Below are positions 35,756 through 44,124 of a stretch of DNA of 64,000 nucleotides, piece after piece. The position numbers were made by a program, and so were the translations under genes. The notes under the pieces were generated by a model. The model did no database searches. It saw nothing but the letters and a program-made list of their open reading frames with translations, and was not told the DNA's origin. Source of the DNA: Myxococcales bacterium (GTDB lineage: Bacteria; Myxococcota; Polyangia; Polyangiales; Polyangiaceae); assembly GCA_003151595.1 (NCBI GenBank), contig PLXW01000030.1, positions 43,310 through 107,309 on the forward strand, read 5' to 3'. Positions within the stretch are counted from its first letter, which is position 1; each line of letters begins with the position of its first letter.

Positions 35756-36820
35756 TCAGAACCGAATCAATGCACCGGCACCCGCACCGTGAGCCGTGAC
35801 GATCGGCGCCGGCGTAATCGTGAACTTGTTCGCCGCTTCGTTCCGCTCGCGCGCGGCCTGTGCCGTGGCCGGCGGCGGCGTCTCGTCGTGCGAGAGGAAG
35901 AGAACGGCGCTCGTCACGCCGAGCGTGACCGCGACGCCGAACGCCATGTCGGCGATGAGCGCCTTGTTCTCGCCGTCGTCCGCCGTCGACTCGAGCGGCG
36001 TCTTGTCGAACTTGCTCTTGTCGCTGAGCGCCATGATTCCGAACGCCGTGCCGACGCCCGCCGCTGCAACGGCGAGCCCGCCGGTGATCCACGCCGGGAG
36101 CATGCTGTGCTGCGCGGGCGGAGGGGGCGTGGGCTCGGGCGGAGGCGCGGGAGCGGGCTCGGGAGTCACGACGGCCACCGGAACCGGCAGCGGCGCAGCG
36201 GTCGTCGGGAGCGTGACCTTCACGTCCTGGCGCGAGGCGAACGTCACGTCGACGTCCTTGTCGACCGGGTCGTGACCCGGCGCCGTGAGATGGAGCGTGT
36301 GGTGCCCGGGCGCGACGTCGACGTCGGCCGGCGTCCCGTTCGCCTGGGGCTTGCCGTCGAGCGCGATCGCGGCGCCCGCGGGCTCGGAGGCGACGTGCAC
36401 CTTGCCGGGGAGCTGCTTGATCGCCGCGACGCGCGCGCGAATCTCGTCCCCTTGCGCCGCCATCTTCGGCGGCACGTTGGCGAGGAAGCGCTCGTACATC
36501 GTGACGGCGTCCTGGAAGTGGCCGAGGTTGTCGTGGCAGAGGCCGATGTAGCGCGCGGTCTGCGGCGTCGCCTTGATGTTGTCGGCCGCCTGGAATTCGA
36601 CGAGCGCGCCGGCGTAGTCGCCCGCTTTGAATTTCGTGTCGCCGTCGCCGTAGTGCTTCTTCGCATCGGCGAGCTGCTTCTTGTCGAGCGCGTCACCGGT
36701 CGGCGCGGCGGCCGCAGCGGCGGCGGGCTTCGGCTTCGGTTTCTGCGCGTAGGCGCACGGCACGACGCTCGTGAGCACGAGCGAGCTTGCGACGACTCCT
36801 GCGATCACCCTCGCGCGCAT
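35756..36820 (-). CDS. exported TPR-PEGA protein with membrane hairpin
   Basis: A 354-aa protein. A signal peptide ends near AYA/AQ, a Lys/Pro/Ala linker follows, and then TPR-like helices (DGDTKFKAGDYAGALVEFQ and LGHFQDAVTMYERFL). A PEGA beta domain sits at about residues 140-210 (VHVASEPAGAAIALDGK, GTPADVDVAPGHHTLHL). A Pro-rich stretch and two hydrophobic segments follow (WITGGLAVAAAGVGTAFGIM and MAFGVAVTLGVTSAVLFL). The ATG at 36820 is chosen to give the signal peptide; a longer frame exists upstream. PEGA domains are found in surface and envelope proteins. It pairs in layout with the gene at 29340. Confidence 0.78.
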   Translation of the reverse strand: MRARVIAGVVASSLVLTSVVPCAYAQKPKPKPAAAAAAAPTGDALDKKQLADAKKHYGDGDTKFKAGDYAGALVEFQAADNIKATPQTARYIGLCHDNLGHFQDAVTMYERFLANVPPKMAAQGDEIRARVAAIKQLPGKVHVASEPAGAAIALDGKPQANGTPADVDVAPGHHTLHLTAPGHDPVDKDVDVTFASRQDVKVTLPTTAAPLPVPVAVVTPEPAPAPPPEPTPPPPAQHSMLPAWITGGLAVAAAGVGTAFGIMALSDKSKFDKTPLESTADDGENKALIADMAFGVAVTLGVTSAVLFLSHDETPPPATAQAARERNEAANKFTITPAPIVTAHGAGAGALIRF

Positions 36821-36916
36821 GTCAGCATTCCGCGTCTTCAAGAGGCGCCTCCCTGATCCGGCTTGCGCGCTCGAACCGCGCGTCATCCCAGAGAGAAAGG
36901 TACAGGAGCGCGACGC

Positions 36917-36955
36917 GCGAAAACAAGAAGCGAAAACAAGAAGCGAAAACAAGAA
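36917..36955. repeat. 13-bp tandem repeat, three copies
   Basis: The unit GCGAAAACAAGAA occurs three times in a row (36917, 36930, 36943) in an AT-richer stretch upstream of the TPR-PEGA gene. It lies about 100-135 bp before that start, where a promoter or operator could be, and directly after the end of the dioxygenase gene. Confidence 0.75.
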
Positions 36956-36965
36956 CGGAGGTGAC

Positions 36966-37703
36966 TCACCCCTGAACGGGTGGGCGTTGAGCGCGGGTCG
37001 CCGCGTCGTCCCCACATGCGCGATTGGCCGGCAGCGCCTCGTCGATCTTCTTCGGTCGAGGCAGGTGCAAGGCCGCCATCAAGGCGACGAACGACTCGCG
37101 TGTCGCCTGTCCGCCGAGGCGCGGATTGCACCGGCGCTCTTCGCCGATGGTCGTCACGGTCATCCCTTTGTAGTCGTGCGCCGGGAACACGAGCGTCGCG
37201 TCTCCCAGCCCAAAGAGCTTCGAGGTGACCGACTCCCAGAGCTTCCCTGCGTCGCCCCCCTGGAAGTCGGTGCGCCCGCACCCGCGCACGAGCAGCGCGT
37301 CGCCGGTGAGCACGCGATCCTCGGTGCCGCCGAAGCCGACCACGTACGAGAGGCAACCCGCGGTGTGCCCCGGCGTCGCCAGCGCGCGAAGCGTCACGTC
37401 CCCCACGCGCACCAGGCTCCCCTCGACCAGCCCTTCATCGGCACACCGCGGACCGTCCTCACGCGTGACGAGCGTGCGCGCGCCCGTGCGCCTTCGAATC
37501 TCGCCGGCCGCCGTCACGTGATCGGCGTGCACGTGCGTCTCGATCGCGTACGCCAGCGTGAGCCCGAGCTCGGCAACGAGCGTGAGGTCGCGATCGATCT
37601 GCTCTCTCACCGGATCGACGATGGCCGCCACGCGCGCGCGCTCGCACCCGACGAGGTACGTGTACGTCGACGACTCGGCATCGAAGAGCTGGCGAAAGAT
37701 CAT
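36966..37703 (-). CDS. metallo-beta-lactamase-fold persulfide dioxygenase-like protein
   Basis: A 245-aa protein close in length to ETHE1/Blh-type persulfide dioxygenases, which oxidise glutathione persulfide to sulfite. It opens with MIFRQLFDAESSTYTYLV and carries the metal motif THVHADH. A later GHTAGCLSYVV and DALLVRGCGRTDFQGGD follow, the latter being typical of ETHE1. The last roughly 15 residues look extra. The ATG overlaps the epimerase stop by 4 bp (ATGA), so it is the second gene of a two-gene unit. The class also contains glyoxalase II; the DFQGGD signature favours the dioxygenase. Confidence 0.85.
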   Translation of the reverse strand: MIFRQLFDAESSTYTYLVGCERARVAAIVDPVREQIDRDLTLVAELGLTLAYAIETHVHADHVTAAGEIRRRTGARTLVTREDGPRCADEGLVEGSLVRVGDVTLRALATPGHTAGCLSYVVGFGGTEDRVLTGDALLVRGCGRTDFQGGDAGKLWESVTSKLFGLGDATLVFPAHDYKGMTVTTIGEERRCNPRLGGQATRESFVALMAALHLPRPKKIDEALPANRACGDDAATRAQRPPVQG

Positions 37704-38146
37704 TCGTGATTCGGCTCCACCAGCTCGATCAATACACCGCCCGTCGCCTTGGGATGGACGAACGCCACCTTGTGACCGCGCGCGCCGGAGCGCGGCGTCT
37801 CGTCGATGAGCGGCACGCCGATCCCTTTCAGGAACGCGAGCGCTTGCTCGATCCCTTCCACTTCGATCGCGATGTGATGCAGCCCCGGCCCTCGCTTCTC
37901 GAGAAACTTCACGAGCCCGTCGTTCCCGCGCGGCGAGATGAGCTCGATGTTGCTGTCGCCGATCGGCAGGAGCACCGCTTCCGTCTTCTGCGAAGCGACC
38001 GTCTCGCGCTCCCGCCCCTCGAGGCCGAGCACTTCCTTGTATTTCGCGGCGGCCGCGTCGATGTCGCTCACGACCACGGCGACGTGATCGATCTTCTTGA
38101 TGCGGAAGCCAAACGAGGAAGCCGAGGTCGGAGTCGGGGATGACAT
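37700..38146 (-). CDS. mce: methylmalonyl-CoA / ethylmalonyl-CoA epimerase
   Basis: A 148-aa member of the vicinal-oxygen-chelate superfamily that interconverts the R and S forms of methylmalonyl-CoA. In bacteria with the ethylmalonyl-CoA pathway the same enzyme also acts on ethylmalonyl-CoA. Metal-binding residues are expected at H21 (KIDHVAVVV), H90/H91 (GLHHIAIEV) and E141 (LIELVEP). The length fits. It is translated just before the dioxygenase-like gene. With the lyase, dehydrogenase and hydratase genes about 2 kb away, it suggests C4-C5 dicarboxyl-CoA metabolism. Confidence 0.92.
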   Translation of the reverse strand: MSSPTPTSASSFGFRIKKIDHVAVVVSDIDAAAAKYKEVLGLEGRERETVASQKTEAVLLPIGDSNIELISPRGNDGLVKFLEKRGPGLHHIAIEVEGIEQALAFLKGIGVPLIDETPRSGARGHKVAFVHPKATGGVLIELVEPNHE

Positions 38147-38238
38147 GGTGGGTGCTCTCTTCTATCCACGAAATACCTACACGCGCCACGCGCATCGAAG
38201 CGCTCGCGCGGCTTCCGCTTCAGTTATTCTAGTCGATC

Positions 38239-40092
38239 ATGGAGCTTGTACTTGGTGGGAGGGCGCGCCGCTTCGTGTGGAGCAGCGCAGTGGCGGCGGG
38301 GGTCGCGTTCGTGCTCATCGCCTGCGGCGCGGTGAAGCAGCGGGGCGAGCTGATGCTCGCGATGCAAACCGATCTCGAGCTCCCCAAGGACGTCGACACC
38401 GTCCGCATCGAAGTGACGTCATTCGGCAAGACGCTCTTCGCGCAGGATTATCCGGTCGGCCCCGACGGCGTGAAGATCCCGGCGACCCTCGGCGTGGTCG
38501 GAGACCCATCGAGCCCCTCGACGCCGATCGAGGTGCGCGTCATCGCCAAGCAAGAAGGCGCGCTACGCGTGCTCCGCAACGTGACGACGACGGTGCCGCC
38601 CGATCGCACCGCCATCCTGCGCATGCCGCTCGCGTGGCTCTGCTGGAACCAGGTGACCACCGACACCAACAACGCGCCGCAGTCGTCGTGCCCCGCGGGG
38701 CAGACGTGCATCGCCGGCGAGTGCACGACGAATGTCGTCGACTCGACGTTGCTGAAGGAGTTCGACCCGTCGCAGGTCTTCGGCGGAAGCAACGACGCCA
38801 GCGGCGGCGCGTGCCTCGATACGATCGCGTGCTTCGCGCAAGGGATCGTGGCCGCGGTCGACACCACCGATTGCTCGATCGCAAAGCCTGCGAGCACCGG
38901 CCTCGGGATCAACGTGGGGATGATCCGACCGCCCGGCGTGCCCGGCATCTGCAGCGCCGACGCTTGCTACGTGCCGCTCGACGAAGACAAAGACGAAGGG
39001 TGGGTCGACGCTGGCGACAAGATTCTCCTCCCCCCCGCGGTGTGCAATCGCCTGACCAATCCGTCGTCACCGAAGCTGTCGATCTCCGGCGTCGTGGTGA
39101 CGACGACGTGCGCGACGAAGACCTCGTCGACGCCCACGTGCGGACCTTGGTCGTCGGTCGGCGGGAGCAGCGGAACGTTCGAAGCGGGAACCCCCGCCGG
39201 GTTCGACGCGGGCCCGCGCACGGACTTCGACGGCACGTGGATCGGCGAAGGGGCCGCCGGTGAGACGGGGTGCAACGGGCAACCGTTCACGACGCAGCTG
39301 ACGATCCAGCAAGACGCCAAAGGAGCGTACTCGGTCGACGAGACCGTCGGCCCGCTCGACGCGCTCGACGGCACTTGCCAGATGGTGTCGCAGTCCGGCA
39401 TCGCAGCGACCCTCCAACCCGACGGGACGCTCACGTACACGCCGTCGCTCACGTCATTTTGCTCGTGCTCCTCGTCGGCGCTCACGGTCTCGCTCTCGCT
39501 CGGCACGGACGGCTTGCTCACGACGTCCGAGAACTACAGTGGCGTGAATCAGTGCCCGTCGTCGACCTCGAACGCCATCGACGCGAGCGCCCCCGCGACC
39601 GATGCGACCGTTGCCCCGGACGGCGACACGGGAGGCGGGAGCGGCAGCGGCGGTTCGAGCTCGGGGAGCAGCTCGGGTTCCGGAAGCGGTTCCAGCTCGG
39701 GGAGCGGCAGCAGCTCGGGCGGCACCGGCGGCGCGAGCTTCTGCTCTACGTGCGGAGACGTCTCGTGCACGGTCTCCGTCGTCTTGAGCCGCGAGGGGAA
39801 CGTGGGCAACGGCGACGGTGGAACCATCGGCTTGCCGGATTCGTCGGTGCCGGCGAAGGATGGAGGCGCAACGGGGGGGGTCGATTCGGGCACCGGCCCC
39901 CAATGCAACGGCTCCAACTGCTCGGGCTGTTGCGCCACCGACGGCAGTTGCCAGTTCGGAGCAGCGAACAGCGCGTGCGGCATCAACGGCGAGAGTTGCA
40001 CCGACTGCACGCTGCTCGGTGGGACGTGCAACGCCGCCGAGCAATGCGTGAAGGGGGCGAGCGACGCGGGACCCCTGCCGGACGGCGGCTGA
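38239..40092 (+). CDS. large hypothetical lipoprotein with Ser/Gly linker
   Basis: A 617-aa predicted lipoprotein (signal ending LIAC, cysteine about 29). It has a beta-rich first domain to about residue 135 (QTDLELPKDVDTVRIEV). A Cys-containing middle part includes SCPAGQTC. A region near residue 330-460 begins DFDGTWIGEG, as in small beta-barrel repeats. A Ser/Gly-rich linker of about 50 residues follows, then a C-terminal module CNGSNCSGCC...CG...C..C, the same disulfide pattern as in the gene at 33436. The stop TGA directly abuts the stop of the convergent hydratase gene (TGATCA). The function is unknown. Confidence 0.75.
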   Translation: MELVLGGRARRFVWSSAVAAGVAFVLIACGAVKQRGELMLAMQTDLELPKDVDTVRIEVTSFGKTLFAQDYPVGPDGVKIPATLGVVGDPSSPSTPIEVRVIAKQEGALRVLRNVTTTVPPDRTAILRMPLAWLCWNQVTTDTNNAPQSSCPAGQTCIAGECTTNVVDSTLLKEFDPSQVFGGSNDASGGACLDTIACFAQGIVAAVDTTDCSIAKPASTGLGINVGMIRPPGVPGICSADACYVPLDEDKDEGWVDAGDKILLPPAVCNRLTNPSSPKLSISGVVVTTTCATKTSSTPTCGPWSSVGGSSGTFEAGTPAGFDAGPRTDFDGTWIGEGAAGETGCNGQPFTTQLTIQQDAKGAYSVDETVGPLDALDGTCQMVSQSGIAATLQPDGTLTYTPSLTSFCSCSSSALTVSLSLGTDGLLTTSENYSGVNQCPSSTSNAIDASAPATDATVAPDGDTGGGSGSGGSSSGSSSGSGSGSSSGSGSSSGGTGGASFCSTCGDVSCTVSVVLSREGNVGNGDGGTIGLPDSSVPAKDGGATGGVDSGTGPQCNGSNCSGCCATDGSCQFGAANSACGINGESCTDCTLLGGTCNAAEQCVKGASDAGPLPDGG

Positions 40093-41217
40093 TCAGGGGC
40101 GCCTTCGCATCAGCACGGTGCGATCGATCTCGAAGACCTTCTCCTTCACCTTCGTGCTCGGCTCTTTCTTCGAGAGCTCGCTGGTGAAGAGGTCGGCGCC
40201 TTGCGTGATCAGATCCGCCGCGCGCACGTTCTTCGTGCCGACGAGGCGGAACGTGACGAACGACGTGTGCGGATCGTGCGGCGTGACCGCGAGCACCTTC
40301 GATGCCGCGAAGAGCGTGTCCCCGGCGACGACGCCGCTCGGGTGCGCGCCGTTGTCGTAGCGCGTCTCCCACACGACGTTGCCGCACGTGTCGCGGCTGG
40401 CGAGCGACGCGACCCACGCGAAGACAAGCCCGCCGTACACGACGCGCGTACCGGCGAAGCTCGCTGCGGCCTGGTTCCCCCCCGCATTCGGAGCGGGGAG
40501 CTTGCAGTAGACCTCGTCGAAGTGGAGCGGGTGCGAGTTGCGAAAGAGAAACGCGAGCTGCATGTGCTCGGCGTCGCTCACCGTCTTGCCGATGGAGTGC
40601 GCGATGACGTCGCCCGGCGCGAAATCTTCGACGAACCCCGCGAACCCCGCCTTCCGCGACGCGGGGAGGACCCCTTCGCGCATTCCGGGCGGCAGCGTGT
40701 GCGCGTCGTCCTTCTTCGGCGACGCCGCGGGATACGGCGGATCGGGGCGGTTCGTGAGCTTGCCGGCGCGCACGAGCGCTTTGCGCTCGAACGTGCACAC
40801 GACGTGATCGTGCTGGTTCACGAGCACCGTGCGCACGTGAACGACTCCCCGATCGCCCGAGCTCGCGGGCTTCGATCCGAGCACGGTGCTCGACGCCGTG
40901 AGCGTGTCGCCCGCGAAGCACGGCTCGGGGAAGCGCAGGTCGATGTACGCGAGGTGCGCGATGGCCTGCTCGCTCACGTCGTGCACGCTGAACGAGAGTC
41001 CGAAGTTGAGCAGCAGCGTCGGATGCATCGGCCGATCGCGCAGCCCGAGCTCACGCGCGTAGCGCGCGCTGGCGAAGGTGGGACAGGCGTCCTGGAAGTT
41101 CGCTTGAAACTGCGCGACCGTCCCGGCGTCGACGGTGACGTCCCACGGATGCTCGTAGGTCGCGCCGACCTCGAAGTCTTCGAGCAGTCGACCGTACTGA
41201 AATGTCTTCGCGCTCAT
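40093..41217 (-). CDS. mch: double-hotdog MaoC-like hydratase, probable mesaconyl-CoA hydratase
   Basis: A 374-aa protein with two MaoC-type hotdog domains (about 1-165 and 185-360). The second carries the hydratase motif FRNSHPLHFDE with Asn and His in the usual catalytic spacing. The length fits mesaconyl-CoA hydratase (about 350 aa), which hydrates mesaconyl-C1-CoA to beta-methylmalyl-CoA. That is the step before the lyase encoded by the first gene of this operon. It follows the dehydrogenase gene by 7 bp. A different enoyl-CoA substrate cannot be excluded, but the three-gene context supports the assignment. Confidence 0.8.
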   Translation of the reverse strand: MSAKTFQYGRLLEDFEVGATYEHPWDVTVDAGTVAQFQANFQDACPTFASARYARELGLRDRPMHPTLLLNFGLSFSVHDVSEQAIAHLAYIDLRFPEPCFAGDTLTASSTVLGSKPASSGDRGVVHVRTVLVNQHDHVVCTFERKALVRAGKLTNRPDPPYPAASPKKDDAHTLPPGMREGVLPASRKAGFAGFVEDFAPGDVIAHSIGKTVSDAEHMQLAFLFRNSHPLHFDEVYCKLPAPNAGGNQAAASFAGTRVVYGGLVFAWVASLASRDTCGNVVWETRYDNGAHPSGVVAGDTLFAASKVLAVTPHDPHTSFVTFRLVGTKNVRAADLITQGADLFTSELSKKEPSTKVKEKVFEIDRTVLMRRRP

Positions 41218-41224
41218 GCTCGTG

Positions 41225-42838
41225 TCACTCCAGGAGGCGCCGCGCGATCACGTGCGCCTGAATTTCGTTGGCCCCTTCGAAGATGGAGAGGACGCGCGCA
41301 TCGACGAGCAGTCGACTCGCCGTGTATTCCTCGGCGAAGCCGTTGCCGCCGTGGATCTGTACGCACGCATCGGCCGCTTCCCACGCCGCGCGCGTGGCCA
41401 GGAGCTTCGCCATCCCCGCTTCGAGATCGCAGCGCTTGCCGCCATCTTTGCGCTTGGCCGCGTAGTACGTGAGCTGACGCGCGGCCTGGATACGGCACAC
41501 GATGCGCGCGATCTTCCGCGCCACGCGCGGGAACTCGACGATCGGTTTTCCGAACTGAACGCGCTGCTGCGCGTAGCCGATCGCTTCCTCGAGCGCGGCC
41601 TGCGCCACGCCGACGCCACGCGCCGCGGTCTGGATGCGCGCGCTCTCGAACGTCGCCATCAGCTGCTTGAACCCCTGCCCTTCGACGCCGCCCAGGAGCG
41701 CGTTCTCGGGGACCGCGAAGCCGTCGAACGAGAGCTCGTACTCCTTCATCCCGCGGTACCCGAGCACCTTGATCTCGGTGCCCGAGAGCCCTTCGTCGAC
41801 GAAGGCCGCGTCGTCGCGCGTCTTGGTCGCGAGCAGCATGGAGAGCCCGCCGTAGCCCGTGTCGTCGGGCTTGGTGCGCGCGAGGAGGGTCATGAGATCG
41901 GCGCGCGAGGCGTGCGTGATCCACGTCTTCTGCCCCTGCACGCGCCACGTGCCGTCCTTGAGGACGGCGCGCGTTTGAATGTGCGCGAGGTCCGATCCGT
42001 GATTGGGCTCGGTGAACACCGCGGTCGGCAGCACCTCACCCGCGGCGATCTTCGGGAGCCAGTGGTTCTTCTGCTCGTCGGTCCCGCCGCCGAGGATCAG
42101 CTCCGCGGCGATCTCGGCGCGCGTGCCGAGCGAGCCCACGCCGATGTACCCGCGCGAGAGCTCCTCGGTGACGACGCACATCGCGATCTTGCCGAGCCCC
42201 AGGCCGCCGTACTGCTCGGGGATCGTCAGCGCGAACACGCCGAGCTCGCTCATCTTGGTGAGGAGCTCCATCGGGATGAGGACGTCGCGCCGGTGGACGT
42301 CCTGCGCGATCGGCTTCACCTCTTTGTCGACGAACTTCCGGAACTCCTTCTGCGACTGCACGAGCGTGTCGTCGCCGAGCCCGAGCACACCGCCGCCACG
42401 CTCGCGCGCCGTCCGCGCGATGGCCATCCATGCGCTGGCCTTCGTTCGCTCTTGGCTCCACTTCGAGAGCGCGTCGCCGGCGATCGTCTCGCGCACGAAG
42501 GCGTCGTCGATCCCCATCTCGGCCAGCGGCACGAGCTCGGTCTGCCCGAGGTCCACGCCGCCACGCAGCGCGCGAACGAGCTCCGCCACGTACGTCTCGG
42601 CGATCCGCGTCTCGTACTCGCCCCCCTCTCCGCTCGCGTTCACCGCCGCGGCCCACGCCACGATCTGCTGCGCGGCGTGAAGCTCCGACGCGAGGAACGC
42701 CAGCGCGTGCGCCGCGAGCTGCTCCTCGTCGAGCTTCTTCGCGTTGATCTTCCCCGCTTCGGTGACGCGCGCTTTCACGCGATCGCGCGCCGCCGTGTAG
42801 AGCCTCTCGATCTGCGCGAGCGCGAGCTCGGCGCTCAT
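41225..42838 (-). CDS. mcd: acyl-CoA dehydrogenase with N-terminal extension, probable methylsuccinyl-CoA dehydrogenase
   Basis: A 537-aa flavoenzyme. A helical N-terminal domain of about 145 residues precedes a normal acyl-CoA dehydrogenase core. The core landmarks are PEQYGGLGLGKIA, FTEPNHGSDLA, and IHGGNGFAEEYTASRLL. The catalytic Glu is E521 in FEGANEIQ. This extended layout and length match methylsuccinyl-CoA dehydrogenase (about 550 aa), which makes mesaconyl-CoA in the ethylmalonyl-CoA pathway. The ATG overlaps the lyase stop by 4 bp and the hydratase gene follows, so the three genes are coupled. The family call is firm; the substrate is inferred from context. Confidence 0.85.
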   Translation of the reverse strand: MSAELALAQIERLYTAARDRVKARVTEAGKINAKKLDEEQLAAHALAFLASELHAAQQIVAWAAAVNASGEGGEYETRIAETYVAELVRALRGGVDLGQTELVPLAEMGIDDAFVRETIAGDALSKWSQERTKASAWMAIARTARERGGGVLGLGDDTLVQSQKEFRKFVDKEVKPIAQDVHRRDVLIPMELLTKMSELGVFALTIPEQYGGLGLGKIAMCVVTEELSRGYIGVGSLGTRAEIAAELILGGGTDEQKNHWLPKIAAGEVLPTAVFTEPNHGSDLAHIQTRAVLKDGTWRVQGQKTWITHASRADLMTLLARTKPDDTGYGGLSMLLATKTRDDAAFVDEGLSGTEIKVLGYRGMKEYELSFDGFAVPENALLGGVEGQGFKQLMATFESARIQTAARGVGVAQAALEEAIGYAQQRVQFGKPIVEFPRVARKIARIVCRIQAARQLTYYAAKRKDGGKRCDLEAGMAKLLATRAAWEAADACVQIHGGNGFAEEYTASRLLVDARVLSIFEGANEIQAHVIARRLLE

Positions 42839-43893
42839 GCGAGGTGCAGCTCCCTGGCCGTCGCCTCGTCGATTCGACCGAGCGCGTACGCCACCTTCAG
42901 TGCCACGCGGTAGATGCGATCGGTCGCGCGATCGCTCATCTTCCCCTTGATCATGACCGCGCCGCGCCCTTCCTTCTCCGCCTGAAGGAACGCCTTGGCC
43001 GCTTCGATGGCCTCGTTGATGACGTCGTCGCCCATCGAGAACACGTCGAGCGCGATCTGCGTCTGCGCCGGGATGCCGGTCCACTTGCCGTTGAAGCCCA
43101 TCTCCTTGGCGTAGACCGCGTCGCGCCGACACTCCTCGAGCGCTTCCTTCTGCTCGGCTTCGCTCTTCTCTTTCGTCGGGTAGTTCAGCGTCATCTCGGC
43201 GATCGACGGGATGCCGACGCTCGCCGCCGCCTTCACGATTCGCGCGCGCGCGTGATCGACCAGCGCGTGATCCGTCCGGTACGGCACTCCGACCATGCGG
43301 AGCGACCCCCAGTAATCGAACGCGCCGAAGATCAACGCGACGAGCCGCTTGCTCGATCGCGCGATCTCGAACACGCGCTCCTCGGCGTTGGCGCTCTCGA
43401 TGAGCACCTCGATCTTGATCTTCCCCTTCGGGAGCTTCAGGGCCTCCTCGAGCGACGTGAGCGTGTGGTCGATCGACACGACCTCGTCGGGGCTCTCGAT
43501 CTTCGGATAGACGAGGCCGTCCAGCTTCGCTCCGCAGCGCGTGACGACGTCGATGATGTCGGTGTGCCCCGGGTCGAGCGCCAGGCCGCGCGGGCGGAAG
43601 AAGCGGAGGCGGCGCCCCCAGTCGAGCGTGTTCACGGCGTTGACGACGTTGTCGCGCCCTTGCTTCAACAGGTCGTGGTTGCCGCGCGGGATCGAGTCTT
43701 CGAGGTCGAGCATCACGAGGTTCGCGGCGCTCTTGGTGGCCGCGGTCTCGACATACTTGGCGACCGTCGCCGGCGTCGTGAGGTGCGCCATCTGGACGAG
43801 GTACTTCGCCTCGAGATCGACGATTCGCTCGGCCTCGTGGGCGATGAGCTTCATGTTCCGGTCGCGGGCGGCGTTCTCGATCGTGATGCTCAC
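42835..43893 (-). CDS. mcl: CitE-type CoA-ester lyase, probable malyl-CoA/beta-methylmalyl-CoA lyase
   Basis: A 352-aa TIM-barrel lyase of the HpcH/CitE superfamily. The metal-binding and substrate motifs are visible: LDLEDSIPRG, VLIESANAEERV and FGAFDYWGS. The length fits the L-malyl-CoA/beta-methylmalyl-CoA/citramalyl-CoA lyases (about 320-350 aa). They split beta-methylmalyl-CoA into glyoxylate and propionyl-CoA. GTG at 43893 is preceded by GAGGAGG (43905-43899), an almost perfect ribosome-binding site. Its stop overlaps the dehydrogenase start. It is the first gene of the operon. Confidence 0.85.
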   Translation of the reverse strand: MSITIENAARDRNMKLIAHEAERIVDLEAKYLVQMAHLTTPATVAKYVETAATKSAANLVMLDLEDSIPRGNHDLLKQGRDNVVNAVNTLDWGRRLRFFRPRGLALDPGHTDIIDVVTRCGAKLDGLVYPKIESPDEVVSIDHTLTSLEEALKLPKGKIKIEVLIESANAEERVFEIARSSKRLVALIFGAFDYWGSLRMVGVPYRTDHALVDHARARIVKAAASVGIPSIAEMTLNYPTKEKSEAEQKEALEECRRDAVYAKEMGFNGKWTGIPAQTQIALDVFSMGDDVINEAIEAAKAFLQAEKEGRGAVMIKGKMSDRATDRIYRVALKVAYALGRIDEATARELHLA

Positions 43894-43898
43894 GCGGT

Positions 43899-43905
43899 CC
43901 TCCTC
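43899..43905 (-). promoter_or_regulatory. strong Shine-Dalgarno site for the lyase GTG start
   Basis: GAGGAGG on the minus strand ends 5 bases before the GTG at 43893. It fixes the start of the first gene of the three-gene operon, which lacks an ATG there. Confidence 0.7.
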
Positions 43906-44124
43906 AGGCTTTCGTCGGCTTCGCCGGCGTTCGTCTTCGTCGGCGCGAGTGGTCGCGGACCGATCGAAGCGAGCAAAACCATAGTGCCCGTGCTGCAATG
44001 CGGCAACCCGGGTCCCCGAGTACCCCAGTCTGGTGCCGCTCGAGCACCGTCCCCGCCGGCTCGCGGCTGGGCTAGTTCCGCGAAGTATTCGATTCCTGCA
44101 GAACCTTGTAGCCTCCCTGAGCCC

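Noticed and set aside
43894..44124. sigma-54 promoter between the lyase operon and the FHA-AAA+ gene
   Set aside because: No convincing GG-N10-GC element with the TGGC...TGC form was found in this gap.
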